The notes: generated by a model from the letters alone, not told the origin. A stretch of DNA of 16,289 nt from Nitrosospira sp. (GCA_030453055.1 JAKDLC010000016.1:1-16289); one strand, 5' to 3'; shown: positions 7,402 through 15,895, numbered from the stretch's first letter. Numbers and translations: made by a program.

Positions 7402-8140
7402 TATCCGCTTCCGTTAGCTGAATAAGGCCGCAAGCCAGCGCGTGCAAGGCGCGTCGCGCCGGGCGGCGATCCGTTCTCAGCGCCGTGCGTAATCGAAGGA
7501 GATCGTCCTGTTCGTCCACGTCGAAACCATGCGCCAGCGTAGCGACGGATTGTCCCGCCGCCCGGCAACAATCGGCCAGCGCCACACCCAGGTAAGCAGT
7601 ACTCCACGGCAAGCCGCTCAACATTGGCCAGCGGCGGCGGCTCGCCATCGTCACCACACCGCCATCCTCCGCCGGCATCAATACCGTATCATAGCGCAAC
7701 AAGGCATCGTTAACCGCGGCGTAGTCGGCTGCCGCGAGTGCGGGCGCATCGCTACCGATGTAAACCAGTTGTTCCATGCCCGCACCGCGCAGCTCATAAT
7801 CCAGCACGTTCAGCCGTTGTCCCAGATTGCCGGCTGCTTGCGGCTGAATGCGTGCTTTCGGTTGCAATCGCGGCAGGAGAGCGTCGGCCCAGGCATAATC
7901 CGCGGTATGCGCCGGAGCGATTACCACTGGGCCGGGCCAATCGCGTGCGTCTTCCAGCGCACAGGCGAGCAACGCCTCGGCGACGCGGTTCGCCACCTCC
8001 GGACCCAAGCTTGCAGCCAGCCGCTGCTTGCCGATACCCGATGCCGGTCGCTTGCATACCAATACCAGCGCGGCCTCAGACACGACGGCTACCTTTTGAA
8101 GGGCATCGCGCATGAAAACGGTTTGATCGAGAGCACACAT
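7394..8140 (-). CDS. DUF2064 nucleotidyltransferase-like protein, rSAM/selenodomain-associated transferase 1 type (TIGR04282)
   Basis: A 248-residue protein of the DUF2064/CofC-like GT-A fold. Visible family marks are LVLVCKRPASGIGKQRLAASLG (in two parts, about 26-46) at the nucleotide-binding start, LVYIGSDAPAL (125-135) and LMPAEDGGVV (154-163). The usual motif reads KxPxxGxxKTRL; here it is KRPASGIGKQRLA, with Gln for Thr. The first gene of the arsenic cluster, it overlaps the glycosyltransferase by 8 bases. ATG 8140 was chosen as the only in-frame start before the first strand; the ribosome site is weak (GGAAG 11 bases upstream). ATG 8113 has none. Presumed role is transfer or activation of a sugar-nucleotide for the glycosyltransferase; this is inferred from neighbourhood. 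Confidence 0.85.
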   Translation of the reverse strand: MCALDQTVFMRDALQKVAVVSEAALVLVCKRPASGIGKQRLAASLGPEVANRVAEALLACALEDARDWPGPVVIAPAHTADYAWADALLPRLQPKARIQPQAAGNLGQRLNVLDYELRGAGMEQLVYIGSDAPALAAADYAAVNDALLRYDTVLMPAEDGGVVTMASRRRWPMLSGLPWSTAYLGVALADCCRAAGQSVATLAHGFDVDEQDDLLRLRTALRTDRRPARRALHALACGLIQLTEADNV

Positions 8141-8505
8141 TGCTCATGAGGCTTCCATCCTGGCCACACATCCGATGTCATCAAAACCAAAACTATACGC
8201 TCCCTTACGCTTGCCTGTGAGATAGCGGTAAATACATCATGTTAGCATCGGTCCGGAATGCGGAAATTTATAGCACGGCGGCAAGATGGAAAATACCATT
8301 GTACCCGGACAGTGCTCCCGCCCCCATCTGCGCATGGCGTCCAATACTGGTCTCAGATATTTCCCTTTTTAGGTCAAAACGTATTCATGACGCCGCTGTT
8401 TCCGCTGATACGCGCATCGCGTTACGAGGCCGCAAATCTCCAGTTTTTTAGCCGATTCGGGCGCTGTCTCCGCCCGACCGCGACAGGCTGTCAGGCGCAT
8501 GCTGG
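8141..8505. other. Gene-poor gap between restriction gene and arsenic cluster
   Basis: About 365 bases without a convincing gene. Plus-strand frames open at 8239-8451 and 8258-8590 but show no recognisable motif, no ribosome site of note, and one runs into the antisense of the endonuclease. Besides the candidate promoter near 8270 it holds one GC-rich stem (CGGGCG/CGCCCG, 8458-8476) without a following T-run on either strand. It marks the junction between the restriction-modification genes and the arsenic cluster. Confidence 0.6.
8267..8275 (-). promoter_or_regulatory. Possible extended -10 promoter for the arsenic cluster
   Basis: On the minus strand TGC-TATAAA (8275-8267) is a good extended -10 element. 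The -35 region 17 bases upstream reads only TATTTT, so the match depends on the extended TG. Transcription from here would give a leader of about 120 bases before the DUF2064 start at 8140, and it is the best candidate in the gap. Confidence 0.3.
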
Positions 8506-9240
8506 TTACCTTGCTGCCTCCGTCGCGACATGCCCGGCCAGGCCTGTGACAAAAGTCTTGAGCCCGGTCATCTCGTCCAGTTCCAGATAAGCACCGTCAG
8601 CTACCGCCGTCCGGGAAGAAGCAATGATCGACGCGGCGGAATAAAGCTGCTCCTGCATCAGCCGCTGGCACAACAGATTATAGCGGGCCAGGTACGATGC
8701 GCCCTGAAACTCCTTGAACACAGGAAAGTGCGGAGAGCGGTCTGAGATTGGCCGACGCGATTCAGGCGCGTCTTCCGCCATCATCATCCACCCGACGAAT
8801 GGGCGCGGGTGTTTTCCGAGAGCACCCTCGCGATAAGCAACCCAAAGGTCGTGAGCGGTGCCGATCGCTTCTTCCGTTCGGTTGTTGAAATTGTTGCCGA
8901 ATGACGGGCCGACCTGACTCTTGAATTCAAGCGCGGCAATCAGCCGGCCCTCATTCACCACCAGCGTGTCCCAGAGCTTCGTCGGGCGAAAATAGCCCGG
9001 TAGGGTGACGACGCTGCGGTTGAGGTGGATGCACGCGTGGTCGAGCCCGTTGGCGCGAACAATGTCTTTCACGAGGACAACGAAGCCATCCATGTTCTTG
9101 CCGGCAGTGACGCCGGCACGCTCGCCCTGATCGATGGCCCCAGCCTCGATCTGTTTCTGCCTCGCCTTTTCTCTGTTTCCCCAAAACGCTTGTACGGCTT
9201 CGCGCGCCTTGCGCTCGTAATCAACCAGGTCGATCGCCAC
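8506..9240 (-). CDS. Type II restriction endonuclease, PaeR7I (XhoI) family
   Basis: A 244-residue endonuclease expected to cut CTCGAG. The family stretch [20 protein letters not shown] (104-123) is nearly the PaeR7I sequence as I recall it, as are QGERAGVT(A)GKNMDGF and [14 protein letters not shown]-(D/E)xK core is visible: Asp91 in KLWD, then Glu105-x-Lys107 in LEFK. Length matches PaeR7I (about 246). The start is GTG 9240, 17 bases after the methyltransferase stop, with GGGGC close upstream; no ATG is in frame nearby. It lies downstream of its methyltransferase on the same strand, an order that favours protection before cutting. No controller (C) protein gene is seen. Confidence 0.93.
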   Translation of the reverse strand: MAIDLVDYERKAREAVQAFWGNREKARQKQIEAGAIDQGERAGVTAGKNMDGFVVLVKDIVRANGLDHACIHLNRSVVTLPGYFRPTKLWDTLVVNEGRLIAALEFKSQVGPSFGNNFNNRTEEAIGTAHDLWVAYREGALGKHPRPFVGWMMMAEDAPESRRPISDRSPHFPVFKEFQGASYLARYNLLCQRLMQEQLYSAASIIASSRTAVADGAYLELDEMTGLKTFVTGLAGHVATEAAR

Positions 9241-9257
9241 TGTGCCCCGCTTTCACG

Positions 9258-10982
9258 TTATACCCCGTTTCCACCGAGCGCCGCGCGCTCGTCCGCAGAA
9301 AGTCCATAGAGACGAAACACCGCGTCATTGCAGGCCGCGACGTCTTTGGCGGCGGCGGCAGCAATAAGTGCCGGCTGGATTTCTGTGGAGACTTTGCACC
9401 ATCGCGGCAAGCGGATGCGGCGGAGATACTGCGCCTGAAAGCGCAGATAGCCACCGCGCATCCGCGTCGAATACGTTGCGACGAACAGGCGGGCGATGCC
9501 GGAAAGCAGCACCGCCTGGAGCGCGTGCAGATCCCACTCGTCTGATACGATGTAATAGAGATTATGGTGCGGGTAGAGCTGCCCGCCTTCGTAGACGATA
9601 TTGGTTTCGCCCTTGATATCAGGGATTAGCAGCTTCGGCTTCGCGGCGAGCGCCGGGTAAATCCGGTCGATCGTGCGATACCAGTTTGCCGGTGCTTTCT
9701 TCGCGACGTGCCGTCCGGCGATCTCACCCTTGCGCGCTTCCAAATACAGGCGAAGGCGCGGATATCGCGCAAGATCGACAAGGCCGCCCTGATCGGCAAA
9801 CGGATTGACGATCCCATAACCGCGCCACTGGACGCTGCCGGTGAGAATATCCCTTGTCGTTACCAGCGGGAGCTTGCGGTCATCTTCGACATCGAGCGTA
9901 TCGAAGAGGCCGATGAAGGCATCGTCCGCGCCGGTAGCGACGCCAATTCCAACCTTGCAGCCCGCGTCCTCGATGACGGGGAAGTCCCGCTCCAGGCGAC
10001 GGACCAACGCGACCTGGTCGGAGGATTCCAGAATCCAGGGGCGGTCGCCCTCGGCGACGCCGGCGATTTCTTTGACAGCGAATTGCCTTGGAGGAAGCTT
10101 TTCCGCGGTGAGGTCGGCTGCGAGCGCCCCGAGCGTTTTGGCGCTGATCTCCGGCCGGTGCGCGATGCGCGTCGACCCCGGCTTCTCTCGCGTGATAACG
10201 GTGATCGCCGGATACGCGATCACGTCCGAGTGAAAGGCTGGCGTGTCGACCATATCCACGTAGACTTTGAGCCGATAACTGTCGGCGACCATCCGCCGCA
10301 GCGGGCCGCCGTAGCGGTTCTTCATCCAACGGTCGGCGCAAATGAAGCTGAGCGCGCCGCCTTGAGCCAACAGGCCAAGCGAGCGCTCAATGAATGGAAT
10401 GTAGATGTCGGCGCGATCGAACATAGTCCGGTAGCGTGCCCGGTATTCAGCGAGCAGAGCGTCGGGGATCAGTTCCTGACGGACATACGGCGGGTTCCCG
10501 ACGGCATACGAAAAGCGGGTCGGCAGATCGGTAAGCAGGAAGTCGCCTTGTCTGAGCCAGGCGTTTGCGAGCGCCTCGGCTGTGCCGGCAGCAATGCCAG
10601 CGCGCCGCAATGTCGCGACAACCTTTGCGCGCGTCGTGGTGTAGGAGGATTGATGCAATTCAACGGCGCAGATGCACTGTGCGAGGTCCGCGGCAGGCAT
10701 AACGGGAGCATGATGCCGCCAAGCGGCAATCATCCGCTCGATTGCCATTAGCAGGAAGTCGCCCTCGCCAAACGAAGGCTCCAGCAGCGCCTGTTTATGG
10801 AGCGCCTTGTCGGGCGTGTATCCGACAAGATCGAGAATGAAATCGACGACCTCGCGTCGCGTGAAGATGGCGCCTCGTTCTTCGATCCCTGCGGAAGCCA
10901 GGCTTTCAAGCGCGCCCTCAACCGGGCACATGCCAGGGAGCGATGCCTGAAGGGCAGGGCGAGTTTTGACGACAGTGGCCAT
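9258..10982 (-). CDS. DNA adenine methyltransferase of the PaeR7I/XhoI restriction-modification system
   Basis: Predicted N6-adenine methyltransferase protecting CTCGAG. From ATG 10982 it has 574 residues, close to M.PaeR7I. Order of motifs: motif [14 protein letters not shown] (about 37-49), motif [14 protein letters not shown] (about 66-78) for SAM, and catalytic motif IV NPPY (163-166), then a long target-recognition C-terminus with LPRW and [12 protein letters not shown]. This order (X-I-IV, target domain last) is that of gamma-class enzymes such as TaqI and Eco57I types. The start is uncertain: the frame is open to a TTG at 11003, but neither has a strong ribosome site, so ATG is preferred. 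The endonuclease follows after 17 bases. The genes split an exosortase-type locus from an arsenic cluster, which suggests acquisition as a unit. Confidence 0.9.
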   Translation of the reverse strand: MATVVKTRPALQASLPGMCPVEGALESLASAGIEERGAIFTRREVVDFILDLVGYTPDKALHKQALLEPSFGEGDFLLMAIERMIAAWRHHAPVMPAADLAQCICAVELHQSSYTTTRAKVVATLRRAGIAAGTAEALANAWLRQGDFLLTDLPTRFSYAVGNPPYVRQELIPDALLAEYRARYRTMFDRADIYIPFIERSLGLLAQGGALSFICADRWMKNRYGGPLRRMVADSYRLKVYVDMVDTPAFHSDVIAYPAITVITREKPGSTRIAHRPEISAKTLGALAADLTAEKLPPRQFAVKEIAGVAEGDRPWILESSDQVALVRRLERDFPVIEDAGCKVGIGVATGADDAFIGLFDTLDVEDDRKLPLVTTRDILTGSVQWRGYGIVNPFADQGGLVDLARYPRLRLYLEARKGEIAGRHVAKKAPANWYRTIDRIYPALAAKPKLLIPDIKGETNIVYEGGQLYPHHNLYYIVSDEWDLHALQAVLLSGIARLFVATYSTRMRGGYLRFQAQYLRRIRLPRWCKVSTEIQPALIAAAAAKDVAACNDAVFRLYGLSADERAALGGNGV

Positions 10983-11081
10983 GGGGCTATGTCGCTCGGC
11001 CAACAGTGACAGTGAACCTCTTCACCGTCTTGAAAATTTTGCGGTTCATCATTGCATCCGTTCTTTCATCCGGGCTAGCAC

Positions 11082-12926
11082 CTAATACCGCCGCTGCCTG
11101 TACCACTGCTCCAGCATCATCAGCACCCACACCATCGTGCCGTGGTAACCCGCATGCTCATCCAGATGGCGCCCAAGCAGCGCGTCAATGAAATCAGCGC
11201 GTATGATATTTCGCGACCTAAGATCGCTTAGACTATCCGAAGCCAAGGTCTGTAATGGTTTGTGATGCTGAAGCCATACGCCGAAAGGCAGGCCGAAGCC
11301 GTGTTTTTGCTTGGCGATTATCTCTTCCGGCAGAAATCCTCGCAGCGCTTCCTTAAAAAAATAACGTAATTTTGTGCCCTTGAGCTTGAGTTGGGGTTCA
11401 AGTCGCAAAGAAAACGCCACGATCTCATCGCTGATAAGCGGGAAAGCCACGTCCATCCTTGCCAATTCGCAGGCTTTCGCTACTTTGGGCAAATCGTTGT
11501 CGGCGAGCGTGAATTTACGATCGAATGCAAGCATACGGTTGATCAGGCTGTCGGCATCGGACTCATGATATATTTCGTTCAAAAGGACAGCGGGATACTC
11601 CGCATTGACCGTAGCCAGGAACTCCCTGGTAAAAACCTCTCCGGGACCATAACGCTCCAGCAGATTATAGGTTTCCGTACGCGCCGGCATCGCGATCGAC
11701 GCCTGTTCGATATAACTGCGGGCCTTTCTCACAAGGGGCAGGGAAGCTCCGCCAGGAATGCCAAAAACCAACGGCTCGATAATTCCTTTACGCGCCACGG
11801 AAGGCATATGTTCATACAGGGAGAAAAGATGTTGCTTGGCATAGCGCACGTTGCCGCCGAATAGCTCGTCGCCCCCATCACCGCCCAGCATCCTGCACAG
11901 GCCGTCCTCTTTAGCCATGCGCGCGCAATAGAAAGCAGGGATGGCGGAAGCGTTACCAAAAGGCTGATCGAAAACCGCCGCAACCTGAGGAATGGCGGCT
12001 ACGATGTCATCGGGGGTGACATAGTACTCGTGATGCCGGGTCGAAAAATGCCTCGCCGCAATGCGCGCATATTCCATCTCATCATAACCCGAGGCATCGA
12101 AACCGATGGAGTAAGTATGGGCCGGCCGGCCACTTACTTCTCCCAATAATCCCGCGATCGTTGAACTATCGGTTCCGCCGCTGAGAAAAGCTCCAGTTTC
12201 CTCACCTGCGATCGCCTCCCGCATGCTTGAACGCAATACCCCCAGAAAATCCTGCTTGAGTTCCTGAAAAGGACGCTTTTCGTGTTCCAGGAATCGCATT
12301 TTCCAGTATTTACGAGTCTCCAGGCGCCCCTTCCGATAGGTCAAATACTCACCGGGCAGAAGACGTTTCTGTCCCTGATAAATCGTATCGGGACCGGGCA
12401 CCATGTGAAAATAGACATAGTTGTATAAGCTCTGCGGGGCAACCTCGGGTTTTATCCGGGAGTGCAAAATTATGGCATCGGCAGATGAGCCGAAAATCAG
12501 GCCTCCTCCTGATATCTGGAAGGAAAGCGGATGAATGCCCATACGATCTATCGCCAAAATGGCTTCATCGGCCTCTTCGTGCAGAATGCAAAGGGAAAAT
12601 GCTCCGGTCAGACTCGCGATGGCTTTCTCTCCTTTTTCCCGCCAATGGTCCGCCAGCGCTTTCGCCATCCCTTCGGCGCGCGCAAGCTGAGTCAGGTGGG
12701 GCTCGCCAAAGCCGGGCCGCCCCCATAATGCCACGAGGAGCCCTTCCCTTTGATAAAGGTGCACGCTATCGCCATTTGCGGCAACCGCCAGGGCGCTCCT
12801 GCCGCCCGCCAATGCCTGAACGCCGCCGCCGTCAAAACGGGCCAGCGGTACCGCCATTCGTTGGACAAGTTGCAAATTTTCAGTGACGCTGGCGCCGTGG
12901 CCTATCCAACCGCATAACCCGCTCAA
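11082..12926 (-). CDS. Asparagine-synthase-like ATP-dependent amide ligase with degenerate glutaminase domain
   Basis: A 614-residue AsnB-fold protein. The C-terminal synthetase domain looks active: PPi-loop FLSGGTDSS (247-255), GGDGGDELFGGN (348-359), and the acceptor-domain helix LPKVAKACELARMDVAFPL. The N-terminal class II amidotransferase domain is present by length, but the nucleophile Cys2 is Ser (MSGLCGW against MCGIAGI), and RHRGPD, the HERLSI arginine, NGEIYNH and SD(C/T)E cannot be found. Such loss is known in beta-lactam synthetase, which uses no glutamine. The start is TTG 12926: CAGGAG lies 5 bases before it and there is no in-frame ATG or GTG upstream. Downstream of the acyl-CoA ligase and decarboxylase, it may be the amide-forming step of their pathway. 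Not annotated as asnB because function is probably different. Confidence 0.85.
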   Translation of the reverse strand: MSGLCGWIGHGASVTENLQLVQRMAVPLARFDGGGVQALAGGRSALAVAANGDSVHLYQREGLLVALWGRPGFGEPHLTQLARAEGMAKALADHWREKGEKAIASLTGAFSLCILHEEADEAILAIDRMGIHPLSFQISGGGLIFGSSADAIILHSRIKPEVAPQSLYNYVYFHMVPGPDTIYQGQKRLLPGEYLTYRKGRLETRKYWKMRFLEHEKRPFQELKQDFLGVLRSSMREAIAGEETGAFLSGGTDSSTIAGLLGEVSGRPAHTYSIGFDASGYDEMEYARIAARHFSTRHHEYYVTPDDIVAAIPQVAAVFDQPFGNASAIPAFYCARMAKEDGLCRMLGGDGGDELFGGNVRYAKQHLFSLYEHMPSVARKGIIEPLVFGIPGGASLPLVRKARSYIEQASIAMPARTETYNLLERYGPGEVFTREFLATVNAEYPAVLLNEIYHESDADSLINRMLAFDRKFTLADNDLPKVAKACELARMDVAFPLISDEIVAFSLRLEPQLKLKGTKLRYFFKEALRGFLPEEIIAKQKHGFGLPFGVWLQHHKPLQTLASDSLSDLRSRNIIRADFIDALLGRHLDEHAGYHGTMVWVLMMLEQWYRQRRY

Positions 12927-13026
12927 AATAGCTCCTGGATTTTGCTGAACATTACCCTTCCTTATTTTCCGCTGATGACATTTGGTCCTTGGCTGGCGCC
13001 CATGGTGCGCACGATAGACTCATTGA
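12927..13026 (-). other. Spacer with two tiny overlapping reading frames
   Basis: The 100 bases between decarboxylase and amide ligase contain a 23-codon frame (ATG 13023, stop TAA 12954-12952) whose stop overlaps, as TAATG, a 9-codon frame (ATG 12952) reading MFSKIQELF. The second has AAGGA 6 bases upstream, and its TGA stop overlaps the TTG start of the amide ligase (TTGA). This could be a coupling leader or chance. Confidence 0.3.
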
Positions 13027-14262
13027 CTAAACCAGCACTTCAACGGGTGCGGGATGGCTGAGAAACGCCGTCGGGCTCGCGGTCAAGCCGTAAGCGCCGG
13101 ACTGAAAGACAACAATCAAGTCTCCCGCCTCGGCCTTGGTCATTTCCATCTGATCCGCCAATAAATCCAGGGGTGTGCAGAGCGGGCCCACTACCGAGAC
13201 GATTTCCCTTTCGTTGCCATCCAGCTTGTTGCCGACAACGACAGGATAATTTTTACGGATCACCTGACCGAAATTTCCGGAGGCGGCGAGGTGATGATGC
13301 AGGCCGCCGTCCGTCACCAGGAATACTTGTCCTCTCGACTTCTTACGCTCCAGCACTCGACATACATAGATACCCGCCTCGGCTACCAGATACCGTCCAA
13401 GTTCGATTACCACACGTGTCTCGGGAAGTTGTCGTTTTACTTCAGGCATCAGGCGCCGTAAGTTTTCACCCACTGCCGCCAGATCCAACGGCTCGTCGCC
13501 CGGAAAATAAGGAATGCCAAAACCACCGCCAATATTCAGCAGGCGCACGCCGGCCGGCGCATACTGGGCAAGAGAGACGCCAAGCCGCAGCGTTTTTTCA
13601 TGGGATTCCTGGATGGCCGCCACCTTCAGGTTTTGCGAACCACTGAAGATGTGAAATCCTTCGAAATCGAGTCCAAGTTTACCGATCCGGTCAAGCATGG
13701 CAGGGACGCGCTCCGCATCCACCCCGAATTGCTTGGGTCCTCCGCCCATTTTCATCCCGGAGGATTTAAGTTCGAAATCCGGGTTGACGCGAACCGCCAC
13801 ATGCGGACGGATGCCAAGGTGAGCACCCAGACGGGCGATACGCTCCATTTCGTGTTCGGATTCCATGTTCAAAACGATGCCCGCGGCGATCGCGCAGGAG
13901 AGTTCGTCATCACCTTTTCCCGGCCCCGCAAAGCTAACCATTCCGGGAGACATTGGCGTGTCAAGGGCAATCCTCATCTCGCCCCCCGACGCCACATCGA
14001 TGCCATCCACCAGGCAGGCCATATGTTGCACGATGGCAGGCATGGGATTCGCTTTCATGGCATAGTGAAGGTGAACTTCAGTTGGCAGGTGCTGCCGCAG
14101 AGAAGCGACCCGCTCGGTAATCCGCTGCCGGTCATAAGCGTAGAACGGTGTTCTGCCTACCCGTTGCGCCAACCGCATGAGGGACATGCCGCCGATCTGG
14201 AGGCAGTTGTCGCGAACGGGAAACTGAATCACGGGGGCATGCTTGGGACGGTTATTACTCAT
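13027..14262 (-). CDS. PLP-dependent decarboxylase, exosortase A system-associated type (TIGR03099)
   Basis: A 411-residue fold-III decarboxylase related to diaminopimelate and ornithine decarboxylases. Lys70 in YAMKANPMP would carry PLP; VRVNPDFELKSSGMKMGGG (158-176) and NIGGGFGIPYF (243-253) bind phosphate; ELGRYLVAEAG (287-297), GPLCTPLD (359-366, catalytic Cys362) and the end SGAYGLTASPTAF match the Orn/DAP/Arg C-terminal domain. The start ATG 14262 overlaps the end of the acyl-CoA ligase by 8 bases (ATGAGTAA); the frame runs open to 14427 but that stretch is antisense-like to nothing and lies within the ligase gene, so is rejected. Family members are found next to the acyl-CoA ligase in exosortase A (PEP-CTERM) loci. 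It should release an amine from an amino acid; the substrate is unknown. Confidence 0.88.
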   Translation of the reverse strand: MSNNRPKHAPVIQFPVRDNCLQIGGMSLMRLAQRVGRTPFYAYDRQRITERVASLRQHLPTEVHLHYAMKANPMPAIVQHMACLVDGIDVASGGEMRIALDTPMSPGMVSFAGPGKGDDELSCAIAAGIVLNMESEHEMERIARLGAHLGIRPHVAVRVNPDFELKSSGMKMGGGPKQFGVDAERVPAMLDRIGKLGLDFEGFHIFSGSQNLKVAAIQESHEKTLRLGVSLAQYAPAGVRLLNIGGGFGIPYFPGDEPLDLAAVGENLRRLMPEVKRQLPETRVVIELGRYLVAEAGIYVCRVLERKKSRGQVFLVTDGGLHHHLAASGNFGQVIRKNYPVVVGNKLDGNEREIVSVVGPLCTPLDLLADQMEMTKAEAGDLIVVFQSGAYGLTASPTAFLSHPAPVEVLV

Positions 14263-15844
14263 GCGCGGCTGCCGGGAAGGTGTTTTGCAATTCTTGGGCA
14301 AGGAGTTTGCGATCGATCTTGCCGTTGGGATTGCGCGGCAAATTGCCCTCCCTGGACTCGATCCGGCTGGGCAGCATGAAAGCCGGAAGATGGAGCTTGC
14401 AGGCCGCCAGCAATGCATCGTGGTCAACCTTCGCGCCTTCTCGCGGCGTTACGATCACGACGATGGCCTGACCCAGCACGGGATGAGGTATCCCGAGGGC
14501 GGCGGCTTCTCCGACGAGCGCCGTGGCATAAATCACTTCTTCGACTTCGGTGGGACTGACGCGATAACCCGACGTCTTGATCATTTCGTCGCGACGGCCG
14601 ATGAAATACAGGAAGCCTTCTTCATCCATGCGCACCGTATCTCCCGACCACACCGCCACTTCCGGAATGGTCAGTCCGGATTGACGGGAAGGGACAGGTC
14701 TGAAACGCTCCGCGGTTTTTTCCCGGTCATTCCAGTATCCCATGGAAACCAGCGCGCCGCGATGCACCAACTCTCCCGGCTCGCCCGCTGCACAGAGCGA
14801 GCCATCTTCGCGTAGCACCAGCACTTCGGCATTGGGGATCGCCTTACCTATGGAATCGGGACGGTCATCCACTTGCTCCGGCGGCAGAAAGGTCGAGCGG
14901 AATGCCTCGGTGAGGCCATACATGAGAAATACCTTGGAATCGGGAAATATGCTGCGCAACAAATCAAGCGTCGCTCGCGGCATTGCCCCGCCTGAATTTG
15001 TAATATAGCGCAATGAAACATCCCTTGGCCATTTCAGCTGAGCCAGTTGAATCCACAGGGGGGGCACCGCCGCAAGACCCGTGATGCTTTCCTTGTCAAC
15101 GGTATCGACAATATCCCGCGGCAGCAGATAGTTCATCAGGACACTCGTAGCCCCGGCATGAAAGGCCGTGGTGAGTTGACTGAGTCCGTAATCAAAACTC
15201 AGCGGCAGCACCGACAGAATCCGGTCATCCGGACCGTTTTCCAGGTACTGGGCGACGCTCGCCGCCCCCGCCACCAGGTTGCGGTGGGAAAGGACCACGC
15301 CCTTTGGCTTGCCGGTACTCCCGGAAGTGTAAAGAATCGCGGCCATGTCGCTGTCGATAGTATGATGCGCTCTCACGTGTTCGCTGGCGGCAAGGGCGTC
15401 GTCCCAGGCTATGATATTCAGGCCGGAGATAACCGGCGGAGCATCGACGTGGTTGACGACCATCACGGTATGGAGGTCATGGCATTGTGGCAGAACGGTG
15501 GCCAGCAATTTCAACCGGTCGGCTGACGTTATCAGGACTCGCACATTGCAGTCGCGCAGAATATAGGCCACCTGTTCTGGTTTGAGAAGAGGATTGACAG
15601 GCACGAAAACGCCCCCTGCGACCGTGGCGCCAAACAGCGCAGCAATCGTTTCCACGCGCTTCTCCAGATAAACCCCCACGCGCTCGCCCCGATCAAGCCC
15701 TAAAGCAAGCATGGCCTTCGCGGCCGACTCGATCTTCTCGGCCAAAGCGGCGTAGCCGATTCGATTGCCCAGGTACACCAACGCTTCCGTATCCGAGAAA
15801 CGATCAGCCGACTTGAAAATGAGCTTATGGACAAGATCTGCCAC
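14255..15844 (-). CDS. Acyl-CoA ligase (AMP-forming), exosortase A system-associated type (TIGR03098)
   Basis: A 529-residue member of the ANL adenylating superfamily, activating a carboxylic acid as acyl-AMP and passing it to CoA or a carrier thiol. Motifs in order: P-loop YTSGSTGKPKG (172-182), aromatic motif YGLTEA (309-314), SGD (400-402) for ribose contact, hinge GRRDEMIKTSGYRVSPTEVE (416-435), and catalytic Lys509 in NGKIDRK. The start GTG 15844 has AGGTAGGG 7 bases upstream. Length and motifs are complete. It lies 51 bases after the sigma-54 regulator and overlaps the decarboxylase, the pairing known for exosortase A loci. The exosortase itself is not in the window, so that assignment rests on neighbours. 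Substrate not predictable from sequence. Confidence 0.87.
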   Translation of the reverse strand: MADLVHKLIFKSADRFSDTEALVYLGNRIGYAALAEKIESAAKAMLALGLDRGERVGVYLEKRVETIAALFGATVAGGVFVPVNPLLKPEQVAYILRDCNVRVLITSADRLKLLATVLPQCHDLHTVMVVNHVDAPPVISGLNIIAWDDALAASEHVRAHHTIDSDMAAILYTSGSTGKPKGVVLSHRNLVAGAASVAQYLENGPDDRILSVLPLSFDYGLSQLTTAFHAGATSVLMNYLLPRDIVDTVDKESITGLAAVPPLWIQLAQLKWPRDVSLRYITNSGGAMPRATLDLLRSIFPDSKVFLMYGLTEAFRSTFLPPEQVDDRPDSIGKAIPNAEVLVLREDGSLCAAGEPGELVHRGALVSMGYWNDREKTAERFRPVPSRQSGLTIPEVAVWSGDTVRMDEEGFLYFIGRRDEMIKTSGYRVSPTEVEEVIYATALVGEAAALGIPHPVLGQAIVVIVTPREGAKVDHDALLAACKLHLPAFMLPSRIESREGNLPRNPNGKIDRKLLAQELQNTFPAAAHE

Positions 15845-15895
15845 GGGATAACCCTACCTATAGTGATGAAAGATGAACTGGTTGCTGAAAAAATG

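Noticed and set aside
8458..8476. Hairpin CGGGCG/CGCCCG as terminator of the endonuclease gene
   Set aside because: No T-run follows on the minus strand (A-rich instead), and nothing is transcribed toward it on the plus strand.
8258..8590. Plus-strand 110-codon frame as a real gene
   Set aside because: It runs into the antisense of the endonuclease, has no motif and no good ribosome site.
9708..10751. A 347-codon open frame on the plus strand
   Set aside because: It lies fully antisense to the DNA methyltransferase, whose motifs are clear, and shows no motif of its own; GC-rich third positions create such shadows.
11082..12926. Plain asnB or the exosortase A amidotransferase 1
   Set aside because: Cys2 and the glutamine-binding motifs that define those families are absent.
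13600..14379. A 259-codon plus-strand frame
   Set aside because: Antisense to the PLP decarboxylase and the end of the acyl-CoA ligase; no recognisable domain.
14263..14427. N-terminal extension of the decarboxylase to an ATG at 14427
   Set aside because: The extension lies within the acyl-CoA ligase coding region in another frame and has no family similarity; ATG 14262 with its 8-base overlap fits the family start.
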